Shown here piece by piece: positions 40,331 to 49,847 of a stretch of 64,000 bases of DNA. The notes under the pieces are model-generated. The model searched no databases. It was not told where the DNA came from and saw nothing but the letters and a program-made list of their open reading frames with translations. Origin of the DNA: Gari tellinella (lineage: Eukaryota; Mollusca; Bivalvia; Cardiida; Psammobiidae); assembly GCA_922989275.2 (NCBI GenBank), contig OV277862.1, positions 16,411,543 through 16,475,542 of the forward strand, read 5' to 3'. Each line of letters opens with the position of its first letter. Position 1 is the first letter of the stretch. The position numbers were made by a program, and so were the translations under genes.

Positions 40331-40577
40331 TAACCTATTACCCCATAAATATACCTCTTTACGCCAGAGTATAATGTATTCTTCCACTGAGGTAAATAGT
40401 TCACTTTTATACAGTGATGAATATGTATCATAAGAAATATTTTCTATATCCTAGCAGATAATAGCTTAAAGCAGGGCGAAAGAAAAGCAGAATGCGCCCT
40501 AAGGCGCATTCTGCTTTTCTTTCAACCTGCTTTAAGGGATCATCTTTCTTTAGAACTAGAAACAGGCTATAATGGGG
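40330..40577 (-). mobile_element. F1 MITE, complete, between two copies of another F1
   Basis: TTAACCTATTACCCCATAAA to GGCTATAATGGGG. Apex GCGCCCTAAGGCGC. Confidence 0.82.
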
Positions 40578-40745
40578 TTCATGCCTTTAATTTATTCCAC
40601 TACTGCAGAAATAGTTCCAATTTATACAGGCATGAAAATTAATATGATGTGTATCAAATAGTATCATACTTTTAGAAGTAGTTTCTATATATCCTAGAAA
40701 ATAATATCTAAAAGCAGGCTGAAAGTAAAGCAGAATACTCCCCTT
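40578..40745 (-). mobile_element. F1 partial, second outer copy
   Basis: ATGCCTTTAATTTATTCCAC to GCTGAAAGTAAAGCAGAATA. Shares the rare TATCATACTTTTAGAA with 40200-40330. Confidence 0.75.
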
Positions 40746-40800
40746 ATATCGCACTCTGTGATCAGGGTCTACATTATTTGTCACACTTATAAATATTTTG
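40746..40800. mobile_element. F4 right-arm remnant
   Basis: CTGTGATCAGGGTCTACATT then ATTTGTCACA, one core arm only, joined to the broken F1. Confidence 0.5.
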
Positions 40801-40873
40801 CGACAAACCCATCAATAGTGAATGTATACTATAGTGACTTATAGAAATGGAAAAGTCCATTTGAAAAGTGAGC

Positions 40874-41049
40874 CAGCTAGCTCTATATAAGGAGAGTATT
40901 TCAAAAACTAAAATCTTTATTTCTCCATTAAACCCTATGGTGTTACTACTCTTCGAGACGATTCAAATGAGTAGTTACACCATAGGATTTGGAGCTATAA
41001 TGAGCCAGAAACTGTTGAATGTGTTTACTCCCTCTTATCTGGAGCTCTG
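40874..41049 (-). mobile_element. F2 MITE with 6-bp target duplication
   Basis: CAGCTAGCTCTATATAAGGA to CTTATCTGGAGCTCTG, flanked by GTGAGC (40868-40873, 41050-41055). The first arm is shortened to TACTACTCTTCGAGACG. Confidence 0.88.
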
Positions 41050-41054
41050 GTGAG

Positions 41055-41276
41055 CAGTGTACGGGCTAATGTAGGACTTGAGCCGTATCAGAGGAATGCG
41101 ATAGAAGAATGTCCATCATCATACGGAGTGGGTTTTTTTCTTTTTTGTCAAGATACAGGTATCAACAAGAGATAGGCAGCGACTCCAAAATAAACACATG
41201 GATAGGTTTTGCAGGTTACAAGGCTACAGACATTTCTAGGAAAAGGTGGGAGGGTCTAAAGTAGCAAGGGTTCATT
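41055..41276. other. Unassigned sequence
   Basis: About 220 bp with nothing recognised. Confidence 0.3.
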
Positions 41277-41277
41277 C

Positions 41278-41438
41278 CAGGGCTCCAGATAAGGGGAGAA
41301 TTTCAAAAAATAAAATCTTTATTTCTGCATTAAACCCTAAGGTGTAACTACAGTACTAAGTAGTAACACAATAGGATTTGGTACTGTAATGAGCGAGAAA
41401 ATGTTGGATTTGTTCAGTTCCCTCTTATCTGGAGCTCT
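41278..41438 (-). mobile_element. F2 MITE, palindrome deleted
   Basis: CAGGGCTCCAGATAAGGGGA to CTTATCTGGAGCTCTC. The whole hairpin is reduced to CTACAGTACTAAGTAGT. Confidence 0.85.
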
Positions 41439-41526
41439 CAGGTTTCATTCTTCTTTGAAGGTTTGCATGTGTCTGTTCCTTTGCTCTATGAGAATGTACT
41501 TCAGGGGCTGAGATACCAGTAAATGG

Positions 41527-43128
41527 TACAGTGGAGGAAACGTTATTCTTTCCCATTTTAACGCAAACAAAACACAAACGCATAGCACTAAAACCAAGAA
41601 AAGTACAACTTTTGGACAATTCTGATAATTCATGTTTATCTTGGTGGCAAACAGTTTGGAGCCTGATCAGACCCGGGTTACCCGGCCTCTGATCTGGCTC
41701 CAAACTGTTTGCATCGGAAATAATAGTTTTACCCAGGCAAAATATGACCATGGTTGACCAAGACCAATCATGGTTCATCATGCTTTTTTTCAGGTTTAAC
41801 CATGGTTGAACATGAATTTCAATAATTTATGACCATGGTAGAACCATGGTTTGAAAAGAAACCTGGTCACAATATTGTTGACCTAGGTTGAACATGGTTC
41901 AAATGCTACAGACCTAAGGTTGACCATAGTTCAGCTTTTTTGACCATGGTTACAACAAACCATATTGTCAACCTTGAAGAACATGAATTTTAATTTATAA
42001 TTACCAACCATGTTCCTCTGATCAAGTTCATTCCATGCATGAAAGTTCATGTCCCTAGCATCAGTAGAATTGGAGATATCTTCTGGACAAAAAGTGTGAC
42101 AGATAGAATATCAGTAATATGTGCTACAATTGTAAGTTTCACAAAACAGTGAATATTATACATCACTCAGGGCACCTGCTGACAACATAATCACAAGGTC
42201 AGAGATTTGAAGTTGTCTGTTTATCTGTACTTTAAAATGTGAATGTGGCAAAAATTAAAGACTCCAAACCAGTTCAGACTCCTGCCAACAGGTTCATGGT
42301 AAGTTACATAACTTACATAAATACAGTTTTATAATGAGCATGATATATTTTGGATATTTACATGATACAAACAAAAGCATGTGGTACCCCACCCACTAGT
42401 AGTTTACTATGACACAAGACACATTATCTATATGCCTTTGCAAGCAAAGTACTTGTCAGTTGGAAAACAGTCAAAAGTATTTCTGTTACTGGAGCTTGTT
42501 AGATTTTAACTTAACTTTGTATTAATTTGAAAATATGATGTTGTTTGAAGGTGACCTAGTTGCAGCCATGAGGAGCTTAGTGATGTAAGTCACAGTGACT
42601 AAACCACCTGGCCACAATTCATAGATATTAATTCTAATTATAGCCTAAAAGGTTATGGTTAAGGTCATGAAAGCAAGAATGGTTAAAATATATTGTGATG
42701 AGTGAAGTGTCTCACATTTATAATTGCTGTTTGTCATTCTTATTCCAAATTCAGCCGGTTCTAACCATGGTTGCCCATGGTAATTCCTGGTTAACTATGG
42801 TCCGGGGAGCAGGTTTTTAACAATAAAAGTTAGTAGACCATGGTTGATGATCCTGGGTTCAAACATGGTCTAACCATGGTGCAACCATGTTTATTTGACC
42901 AAGGTCTAACCATGTATCAAACCATGGTTTCCCTTTGAACCAGGAATAACCATGGTTCAAACATGGTCGGCCAATTTGCCTTTTGTTAAAAGCATGGTTA
43001 ACCATGGTCAACAATAGGTCCCTGAACCAAAGGTAAACCTAAGGTTAACCATGGTTAAACTTGGTCAATTTTTGCCTGGGTAGCGTAAACGCGTTTATTG
43101 GGAAAGAATAACGTTTTCCCCACTGTAA
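41527..43128. mobile_element. Outer TACAGTGG-ended MITE with F3-type core
   Basis: TACAGTGGAGGAAACGTTAT (41527) and the complement of TTACAGTGGGGAAAACGTTA at the right (ending 43127) are inverted ends of about 35 bp with TA at the outside, as in Tc1/mariner elements. The core hairpin at about 41648-41712 has arms GCAAACAGTTTGGAGCCTGA and apex CCCGGGTTACCCGG. Interrupted at 41730. Confidence 0.8.
41732..43080. mobile_element. Inner CCCAGGCAAAA-ended element rich in ACCATGGTT
   Basis: 1,349 bp between TA dinucleotides (41730-41731, 43081-43082). CCCAGGCAAAA and TTTTTGCCTGGG are inverted ends. Both flanks (about 41740-42010 and 42755-43070) are packed with ACCATGGTT and variants (ACATGGTTC, CCATGGTAGAACCATGG). 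The middle 42010-42750 is non-repetitive with no frame I can support. Non-autonomous; mariner-like by its TA flanks. Confidence 0.85.
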
Positions 43129-43216
43129 CAAGGTGACATATCTGGTATTGGGTATGGCAATTTGATGCCAATATAAGGACAGGGTTCCAAAATTGAATAT
43201 ATAGCTAGGTGACAGC

Positions 43217-43400
43217 TTAACCCATTACTCTATAAATATGCCTTTTTAAGCCTTTAATATGTTCCTTCACAGCAGGAAATAGTTCCACTTTATACATTAC
43301 AGTGAGTAATGAATATGAAATATCAAGAAATATTCTCTTTAATCTAGCAGATTGACTATAAGCTTAACACAGGCTGAAAGTAAAGCGAAACTTTATGCAC
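43217..43400 (-). mobile_element. F1 MITE, left half only
   Basis: TTAACCCATTACTCTATAAA to GGCTGAAAGTAAAGCGAAAC, broken near the apex (ACTTTATGCACA). Confidence 0.75.
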
Positions 43401-43625
43401 ATTAAATTAACCCATTACCCCATAGCCTGTTTCTAGTATTGAAGAGAGATTACAAACCACTTAAAGCAGGTTGAAAGTAAAGCAGAATGTGCCTTAAGGC
43501 ACATTCTGCTTTACTTTCAGTCTACTTTTTTAAAAGCTTAAATCTGCTAGGATATAGAATGTGTTTCTTATGGTGCATATTCATGATAAATTGGCATTAT
43601 TTGCTTAAGTAAAGGTATACATTAA

Positions 43626-44161
43626 AGCGACTCGCAACCAGATGGTGCATTAAAAATAGTGATTTGTAAATATGTGTCAAACGCTTATATAAATGGTAAA
43701 GAATTAGTTTAAGATAAGAAATTCTGTTTAAAAAAATGTATTTCAATAAAAAAAATATTGGTCTCTGGTGGGATTCGAACCCGGGGCCCGGCATTGGCGG
43801 ACAGAAGGCAAAATAGGGGAAACCGCTTAGACCAATGGACCACGGAACTATCCGTTTATCTCGGATCGATTTAACGTATTTCAATGTGTAGCGATCGAAA
43901 GTGCATACAACTTCACAATTCGGCTCGGGTTTATGTCTGAGCCCGTGTAGAGAAGCAACAACAACAACTATACCGTCTACTAGTCGGTATAGAAAAACGA
44001 TGGAAAATATCTAAAAATCTAAGATTCGGTGACGATTCTTGAGACTTTTTTTGGACTGATCATATTTTTTTAATGTCAGAAGCCAAATAATGCCACAAAT
44101 TTGCTTTTATTTGAGTATTTTATTTTATTTTGACAAGTACACCATCCGGTTGCGAGTCCCT
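43626..44161. mobile_element. 536-bp TTAA-flanked element with tRNA-like interior
   Basis: AGCGACTCGCAACCAGATGG at the left and the complement of AGGGACTCGCAACCGGATGG at the right are inverted ends of about 23 bp. TTAA flanks at 43622-43625 and 44162-44165. TTAA targeting fits piggyBac-like or Kolobok-like elements. No transposase. Confidence 0.85.
43756..43853 (-). repeat. tRNA-like (SINE-type) pol III promoter sequence
   Basis: Read on the minus strand: A-box-like TGGTCCATTGGTCTAAGCGG (43823-43842) and a B-box GGTTCGAATCC (43771-43781) about 50 bp apart. The T-arm stem pairs only three bases (GGG/CCC) and no full acceptor stem forms, so it is not a working tRNA. A tRNA-derived SINE piece is likeliest. 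An A-rich stretch (AAAAAAAATATTGG) follows on the plus strand. Confidence 0.65.
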
Positions 44162-44204
44162 TTAAAGGTGTAAAAAGGCGTATTTATGAGGTAATGGGTT
44201 ATAA

Positions 44205-44575
44205 GGTGCAAGGCAACTTAGGCAAACCAATTTTATGATTTCAGCAGACGACATATTCAGTATTGAAAGAGATCACCAATCTGATACCTGGGCAAAAATC
44301 TCTTAGAATAAGTTCATTTCTAAGGAGAGCCTTTAGAGGGTTTATGGTTGTATTTTTAATGACCATGTTTTAGAAGTGATATGACAGAATTAAATCCACT
44401 CTAAAAACAACTTGTGTTTATCACTTGTACCATCTGAACTATCATTTCAGATAATAATTCCTGACAAGATCAAAGTGGTCTAAGTCCAGGGCTTTTCTCT
44501 ATAGGAACTCTCTTGAGGGTGGTCATAATTGCTTTTTTTGCTTCAAAGGTATCCAGAAAACACGAAAAAACATAT
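44205..44575. other. Unassigned sequence
   Basis: About 370 bp with nothing recognised. Confidence 0.4.
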
Positions 44576-44577
44576 CT

Positions 44578-44720
44578 CAACACTCCAGATAAGGGGAGTA
44601 TTTAAAAACCTAAAATCTTTATTTATGCATTAAACCCTATGGTGTCACTACTCATTAGAATCGTCTCTTCGAGACGATTCTAATGAGTAGTAACACCATA
44701 GGATTTGGTGGTGATAATAC
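44578..44720 (-). mobile_element. F2 MITE, right-truncated
   Basis: ACACTCCAGATAAGGGGAGT to ACCATAGGATTTGGTGGTGA. Perfect palindrome with apex CTCTTCGAGA; the remaining quarter is absent. Confidence 0.82.
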
Positions 44721-44842
44721 CTGTTGCTGCTGCTGAAGGGGAACAATACAGGTAATGGGAAAACCTGGATCCATATCACTTCATTGACTGTACAGAACAA
44801 ACGGTCATTATCAAGATGGCTAGAAGATGCACTCAATGACTG

Positions 44843-45070
44843 TTTAACCCCTTTACCCAATAAAGTACACTTTTTTACACCTTTTAAATACACAGAAGAA
44901 AATGGTTCCAATTTAAACAGTCATAGATAGCGCTAGGTTAAATAAGAAACATTTTCTATTTTTCTTGCAGATGGTAGCTTAAAGCAAAATGAAAGTATAG
45001 CAGAATGTGCCTTAAGAAGACAGGTGACCACTTAAAGCATGTTGAAAGTAAAGCAGAATGGCCCTTGTTT
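44843..45070. mobile_element. F1 chimera, two left halves joined
   Basis: A '-' left half (TTAACCCCTTTACCCAATAA to GCAGAATGTGCCTTAAG) is followed directly by a '+' left-half piece (AAGACAGGTGACCACTTAAA to GCAGAATGGCCCTTG). The junction is at the hairpin apex. Confidence 0.7.
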
Positions 45071-45248
45071 GATCTTTCAAAGAAAGACTCTCGAAAACAA
45101 TAAGTTCATGTGCTTATATAATCTTGTTAATAATCAAGCATTGAGTTAGTCCCATCCGAAAATCAAAATAGCAGTCATATGGACATAATTCGTCTAACCA
45201 GTGTCAAGTAAACAAATTATTGTAAAGGTGACTGTTCAGAAACAACAT

Positions 45249-45499
45249 TTAACCCTTTCCCACATAGCATATCTCTAGTATTGAATATAGGTGTCCACTT
45301 AAAACAGGTTGAAAGTAAAGCAGAATGCACTTTAAGCGCATTCTGCTTTACTTTCAGCCTGCTTTAAGCTATCATCTGCTAGAATATAGAAAATATTTTG
45401 TATTATACATATTTATGAATGTATATATTGGAACTATTTTCTTCAGGGCAAGAATAAACTGAATGCGCTAAAAGGCGCTTCTATGGGGGAAAGGATTAA
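45249..45499 (+). mobile_element. F1 MITE, complete
   Basis: TTAACCCTTTCCCACATAGC to ATGGGGGAAAGGATTAA. Apex GCACTTTAAGCGC. Confidence 0.88.
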
Positions 45500-45609
45500 A
45501 CCCCTTTTATGCCAAATGGATTCTTCCAGGCTGATAAGTTCACTTTTCATTTATGGTGTACCAGAGTGGTCTATTTTTTTTATTTTCATTTTATTTTTTA
45601 TAGTATTTC

Positions 45610-45690
45610 TTTGCAAACAGGGTAGACTATAATAAGACGCCGCATTATGTGGCATCTGATCAGAGTCTGTACTGTTTGATCAGAGTCTGC
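45610..45690. mobile_element. F3 core remnant, arm duplicated
   Basis: CAAACAGGGTAGACTATAAT and GCATCTGATCAGAGTCTGTA, then GATCAGAGTCTGCACTGTTT a second time. Confidence 0.55.
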
Positions 45691-45696
45691 ACTGTT

Positions 45697-45936
45697 TACC
45701 CATTACCCCATAGCCTGTTTCTAGTTTTGAAAATAGGGGACCACTTAAAGCAGGTTGAAAGTAAAGCAGAATGCGCATTCTGCTTTACTTTCAGCCTGCT
45801 TTAAGCTATTATCTGCTAGAATATAGAAAATATTTCCTATGATTCTTATTTGTAACACTATAAATTTGATTTATTTTCTTCAGTAGAGGAAATAATAAGA
45901 GGCGTAAAAAAGCGTATTTATGGGGTAATGGGTTAA
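45697..45936 (+). mobile_element. F1 MITE with shortened apex
   Basis: TTACCCATTACCCCATAGCC to GGGGTAATGGGTTAA. The hairpin is minimal, GCAGAATGCGCATTCTGC, a symmetric deletion of the apex. Confidence 0.88.
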
Positions 45937-45939
45937 TTG

Positions 45940-46405
45940 CCTATATATATATGTCCCTTTTATTGAAGGTTAACTTTTCACTAGACAATATTCAAATATA
46001 TAAAATTTACAGGACACCAGAAAAGATCAAGGGAAAAAGCTTATTATTTTGAGCATGTTCATTTTCTAAGGCCACACCACACCCTCCCATACACAAACAG
46101 TGAACACTATACATATAAGATATAGCTATATCTATAGCTGAAGGTTTTGAGATATTTTGCTAATTGTTCATGTTTTTATAATGATTGGATTACAGAATAC
46201 AAGGTCAAACAATTTAGATCACCCACAGTATAACAGTGTCACATTGCTGTACTTTGTGATATTTACAAGTGTTTTAAATGTCAAAAATTTACCTTAAATG
46301 AAGATACATTACTTATGCAAATGACAAATTGATTTAAACTGGATATGTTACAGTAAACACATACATCAGAATGACACCCAAAATAAAGTCTCAAATTGGT
46401 AGGTG
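45940..46405. other. Unassigned AT-rich sequence
   Basis: About 465 bp with TATA-rich stretches and nothing recognised. Confidence 0.4.
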
Positions 46406-46407
46406 TT

Positions 46408-46725
46408 TTTAACCCATGCATGCCTAATATGTCCTATAAAAGGGACATCTATGGCAAACAGGGTAGACTCTGATCAGACGCCACAAAATGCAGGAATCCA
46501 GATATGAGGGAGTAAACTGAACAAATCCAACATTTTCTCACTCATTGCAGCACCAAATCCTATGGTGTTACTACTCATTAGAATCATTTCAAAGAGCTAG
46601 AAGATTTAAGCTTAAAACAGGCTGAAAGTAATGCAGAATGTGCCTTAAGGTGCATTCTGTTTTACTTTTAACCTGCTTTACGTGGTCACCTGCCTTCAAA
46701 ACTATAGAAACAGGGTATTGGGTTA
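46408..46725. mobile_element. Three-part mosaic: F3-like / F2 left half / F1 right half
   Basis: TTAACCCATGCATGCCTAAT with core CAAACAGGGTAGACTCTGAT and CAGACGCCAC (46408-46490), then F2 CAGGAATCCAGATATGAGGG to GAATCATTTCAAAGAG (46491-46599), then F1 reverse from AGAAGATTTAAGCTTAAAAC to GGGTATTGGGTTAA (46600-46725). Confidence 0.75.
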
Positions 46726-46811
46726 ACTTTCAACCTCGAGCTGCTATAATTGCCACCTGTACTTTTCTCCACTGATTAGGTGGAGAAGCTACCTTAAGGG
46801 CTACTAAATTG

Positions 46812-47041
46812 CCGACTCTTTACTCCATAGCCCATTTCTAGGTTTGAAAACAGGTGACCACTTAAAGCAGATTGAAAACAGAATGTTCAGTCTGCTTTAA
46901 GCTAGGGCCCATCTGTTAGGATAAAGAAATCATTTCTTTTTGTTTGGTACATGTTCATGACTATATATATTGGAACTATTTTCTTCAGTGGAGGAATAAA
47001 CTAAATGCACTAAAAGGCATTTCTATGGGGAAAAGGGTTAA
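46812..47041 (+). mobile_element. F1 MITE, hairpin shortened
   Basis: GACTCTTTACTCCATAGCCC to TATGGGGAAAAGGGTTAA. The palindrome is reduced to GAAAACAGAATGTTCAGTCT. Confidence 0.82.
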
Positions 47042-47044
47042 GGA

Positions 47045-47430
47045 GGAATGGGTTAAAACCAACTCACTCCTCCTGCTACCGACAGTGTGTACCTGTTGAA
47101 ACAGTCATACAACCACAATCCCCGATGATGTTTATCCCGAGCCTAGGCTCAAAGAGATACAACTTCACACATAGATCATACATATTAATTACTCCCTTTT
47201 ATCTCGGCTAGTGTGCTACTTTGAAGTCGGGCAAGCTGTCAGTTAACTATCAATTGTCAGTTCTCGCTGATCACTGTCCTAACAAAATCACCGACAGTGA
47301 AAAGGCTTTTCAAATGACAGCTCGTTGAAGTCAGGGAGTGTTGTCACCTAGCCCAGCCAGGTAGAATGAAAACACGTACATGGCCACTGTTTCTTCATTA
47401 AACCATCTCCAATATCTAAACACTTTCCTC
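47045..47430. other. Unassigned, GC-richer sequence
   Basis: About 385 bp with mixed composition (ACCGACAGTG occurs near 47077 and 47289). No frame or repeat I recognise. Confidence 0.35.
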
Positions 47431-47870
47431 CATTAAGCCAAAAGTGCAAATCATCTATGTACAGTAAACTTAATGCAGGATACTGCTCAAAGCAAGGTGA
47501 AAGTAAAGCAGAAAGCTCAAGCTTTCTGCTTTACTTTCAGCTTGATTTAGCATTTTCCTCTATAGCTCAAGCTTTCTGCTTTACTTTCAACTTGCCTTAA
47601 CACTTTCCTCCATAGTCTAATGTGCAAATCATCAAGTATGTATAGAAAATTTAATGCAGAAAACTGCTCAAAGCAAAATGAAAGTAAAGCAGAAAGCTCA
47701 CGCTTTCTGCTTTACTTTCTGCTTGCATTAGCATTTTCCTCCATAGCCAAATGCGTAAATCATCTATGTATATAGTAAACTTAATGCAGGATACTGCCCC
47801 AAGCAAAATGAAAGTAAAGCACTTTCACGCTTTCTGCTTTACTTTCATCTTGCTTTAAGCTATCACCTGT
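47430..47870. repeat. Cluster of tandem F1/F6-type hairpins
   Basis: CTTAATGCAGGATACTGC[TC]C and GAAAGTAAAGCAGAAAGCTC recur at about 47470, 47652 and 47780, each followed by GCTTTCTGCTTTACTTTC. GTGCAAATCATCTATGTA and TTTTCCTCCATAGCC separate the units. Two extra right arms sit at about 47515-47600. Confidence 0.82.
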
Positions 47871-47919
47871 ATTCCGAAGCTTTTACCTACTCATCCACAG
47901 AAGCATCACAAATTACTTT

Positions 47920-48008
47920 AGGCGCATTCTACTTTACTTTCAACCTGCTTTAAGTGGTTACCTGTCTTTAAAACTAAAATAAGAAACAGACCATGTGGAA
48001 AGGGTTGA
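47920..48008 (-). mobile_element. F1 right-half fragment
   Basis: AGGCGCATTCTACTTTACTT to GTGGAAAGGGTTGAA, starting at the hairpin apex. Confidence 0.65.
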
Positions 48009-48009
48009 A

Positions 48010-48493
48010 GTCTTCACAGCAAATAACTAATTAGACCAACCCTTTGATCTTTCTTCTGTTCTGGTCATCTGATTTTGACCACAGATATATAGCCAATAAA
48101 TTGACCGGTCCTTTACAAAAGCCTTTACACCTGCCAGGAAAAAACTTGGACAATCCCACGGACATGAAAGACTGAGTGGTCATTAAATAAAGCTACAATG
48201 TTTACAATTAATGGTGTGACTGTTTGACAGAGAAGAAAACAATAAATCAAGGCCTCCTGAGTTCCCGTATTTATATGATAATGCCTTATTAGGACATTTC
48301 AACCAGTGAGTACATCTTTCCCAGCAAAACTGAACCTATCAAACTTAGTTTAGGTCTTAGTTTAAAGTAACATTCCTAAATTAGTTTATACCAGCATCAA
48401 TTGAAATAGTGGAAAAAAATAAGTCCAAATCTTTCATAAATGGATACTAATATATTCATAACAGAGAAAAACTCCATAAAATGAACATAAGTT
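48010..48493. other. Unassigned sequence
   Basis: About 480 bp with nothing recognised. Confidence 0.4.
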
Positions 48494-48540
48494 TCTTTTA
48501 TTTCTTACATGTTTCGGCCTGTGGCCTTCTTCAAAGATAA
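48494..48540 (-). ncRNA. Degenerate hammerhead-ribozyme-like motif
   Basis: Minus strand: TTATCTT-TGAAGA-AGGCCACAGGCC-GAAAC-ATGTA-AG. This follows the hammerhead order: stem I strand, CUGANGA-like box, GGCC/GGCC stem II with ACA loop, GAAA box, a minimal stem III (ACA/TGT), a GUA site and a returning stem I strand (AGA pairs with TCT). The conserved C of CUGANGA is T here, which should cripple it. Minimal hammerheads of this shape are known in Penelope-like and other retroelements. Confidence 0.35.
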
Positions 48541-48559
48541 AAAGTAAACAAATATATAT

Positions 48560-48770
48560 CTATAAATGGATACAAAACCTTCAGAGAATATTATGGTATT
48601 CCTTCTCTGTAGCATATAAAAAGATGCTTTTTGAAAACAATGTAGACAGATAAATTATGGTCTGCACTGTCATCTCATAACATCTGTCTGACATTATAAA
48701 GACTCCACTCTTCCTGGGGAAATGTTTCCTTACCCAAGTTCATCATGGGAAGGGTTTAAAGCAAATGGCT
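48560..48770. other. Unassigned sequence
   Basis: Contains a weak F4-like pair (GAAAACAATGTAGACAGATA / TATGGTCTGCACTGTC) at about 48633-48672. Otherwise unrecognised. Confidence 0.35.
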
Positions 48771-48772
48771 GC

Positions 48773-49314
48773 TTAATCCTTTACTCCATAGATACACATA
48801 TTTATATGCAATTTCATTTAATTCATACCCTTTTTTCTTGGAGCTGTCCACCTATGAAATATAGTAGTTCCAGTTTATACAGTCATGAAAAAGTGTCCTA
48901 TGAAGTATTTTCTATATTCTAGCAGATTGTTTAATTTTAGCAGGCTGGCAAACATGTATACTACAATCCATGACGACCATGAAGAAGTAAAGCAGGCTGG
49001 AAGTAGAGCAGAATGCGCCTTCAGGCACATTCAGCTTAATTTACTTTCAACATGCTTTAAGTGGTCACCTAATCTTCAAAACTAAAACAGGCTATGGAAT
49101 AAAGGGCAGGGTTCCAGATAAGGGGGGGTAAATCTGAATAATTCTAACATTTTCTCACTCATACTGCACCAAATCCTATGGTGTTACTACTCATTAGAAT
49201 CGTCTCTTTGAGACGATTCTAATGAGTAGTGACACCATAGGGTTTAATGCAGAAATAAAGATTTAAGTTTTTGAAATACTCCCCTTAAAGTATCTGGATC
49301 CCTGAAAGGGTTAA
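48773..49314 (-). mobile_element. F1 MITE with F2 nested in its right end
   Basis: TTAATCCTTTACTCCATAGA start, apex GCGCCTTCAGGCAC, GGCTATGGAATAAAGGG before the F2 and AAAGGGTTAA after it. A small duplication of the core (AAGTAAAGCAGGCTGGAAGT) is present. Confidence 0.85.
49107..49304 (+). mobile_element. F2 MITE nested in F1, 6-bp target duplication
   Basis: CAGGGTTCCAGATAAGGGGG to GTATCTGGATCCCTG. AAAGGG at 49101-49106 and 49305-49310. Removing the F2 and one AAAGGG restores a normal F1 end. Confidence 0.94.
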
Positions 49315-49608
49315 AGCAAAAGAATCTCTACCTATTTACTTTCATCCTTTTAACTTTCCTCGCATTATGCACCACCTGTCTTTTACCCAATCAATGAGTT
49401 TTCTTTCGAGTGGCCATAAACGCAAGATTTTACTATTTCTTCCAAATTCTATACATGTATAGCCAGCGGCAAAAAGGGATAGCCAAGGAGTCATAATATT
49501 TGAAATTCCTTTGAAAGAAAAAAATCAAAGGTAGAGACTTACATAACACTACAAAGTTCAAAGACGAATAGCCCATAAAACACCATACTATATCTGCCTC
49601 CAAATCTC
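49315..49608. other. Unassigned sequence
   Basis: About 295 bp with nothing recognised. Confidence 0.35.
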
Positions 49609-49611
49609 TTT

Positions 49612-49830
49612 AACCCTCAACCATGTTGAGGTTTCAAATGAAATCTTCCGTTTTGCAAATAAAGGACCAATCCAACATTGACTTTTAATTGGTTTATCCC
49701 TAAAAAAAATAATATGACAAACAGTGTATACCCAGATCAGAGGGCTCCTGAAGGAGCCCTCTGATCTGGGTCTGCACTGTTTGCAACGGATGTATCTACT
49801 CAGTCCTACTTAGATAAGAATTAATGGTAG
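49612..49830 (+). mobile_element. F4 MITE, outer parts decayed
   Basis: Perfect core at about 49716-49786 with arm CAAACAGTGTATACCCAGAT and apex GGCTCCTGAAGGAGCC. TTAACCCTCAACCATGTTGA and GAGGTTTCAAATG at the left are worn F4. Confidence 0.75.
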
Positions 49831-49847
49831 GTTTTGGCTTTACTAGT

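Larger units (their letters stand above)
43407..44202 (+). mobile_element. F1 MITE interrupted by a TTAA element
   Basis: TTAACCCATTACCCCATAGC start, perfect apex GTGCCTTAAGGCAC, GTAAAGGTATACA before the insertion, then AAGGTGTAAAAAGGCGTATT and GAGGTAATGGGTTA after it. Confidence 0.88.

Noticed and set aside
41425..41781. 118-codon minus-strand frame
   Set aside because: Crosses the end and hairpin of the TACAGTGG MITE and the start of the nested ACCATGGTT element.
43756..43853. A functional tRNA gene
   Set aside because: B box and A box are present but the acceptor stem is absent and the T-stem pairs only three bases.
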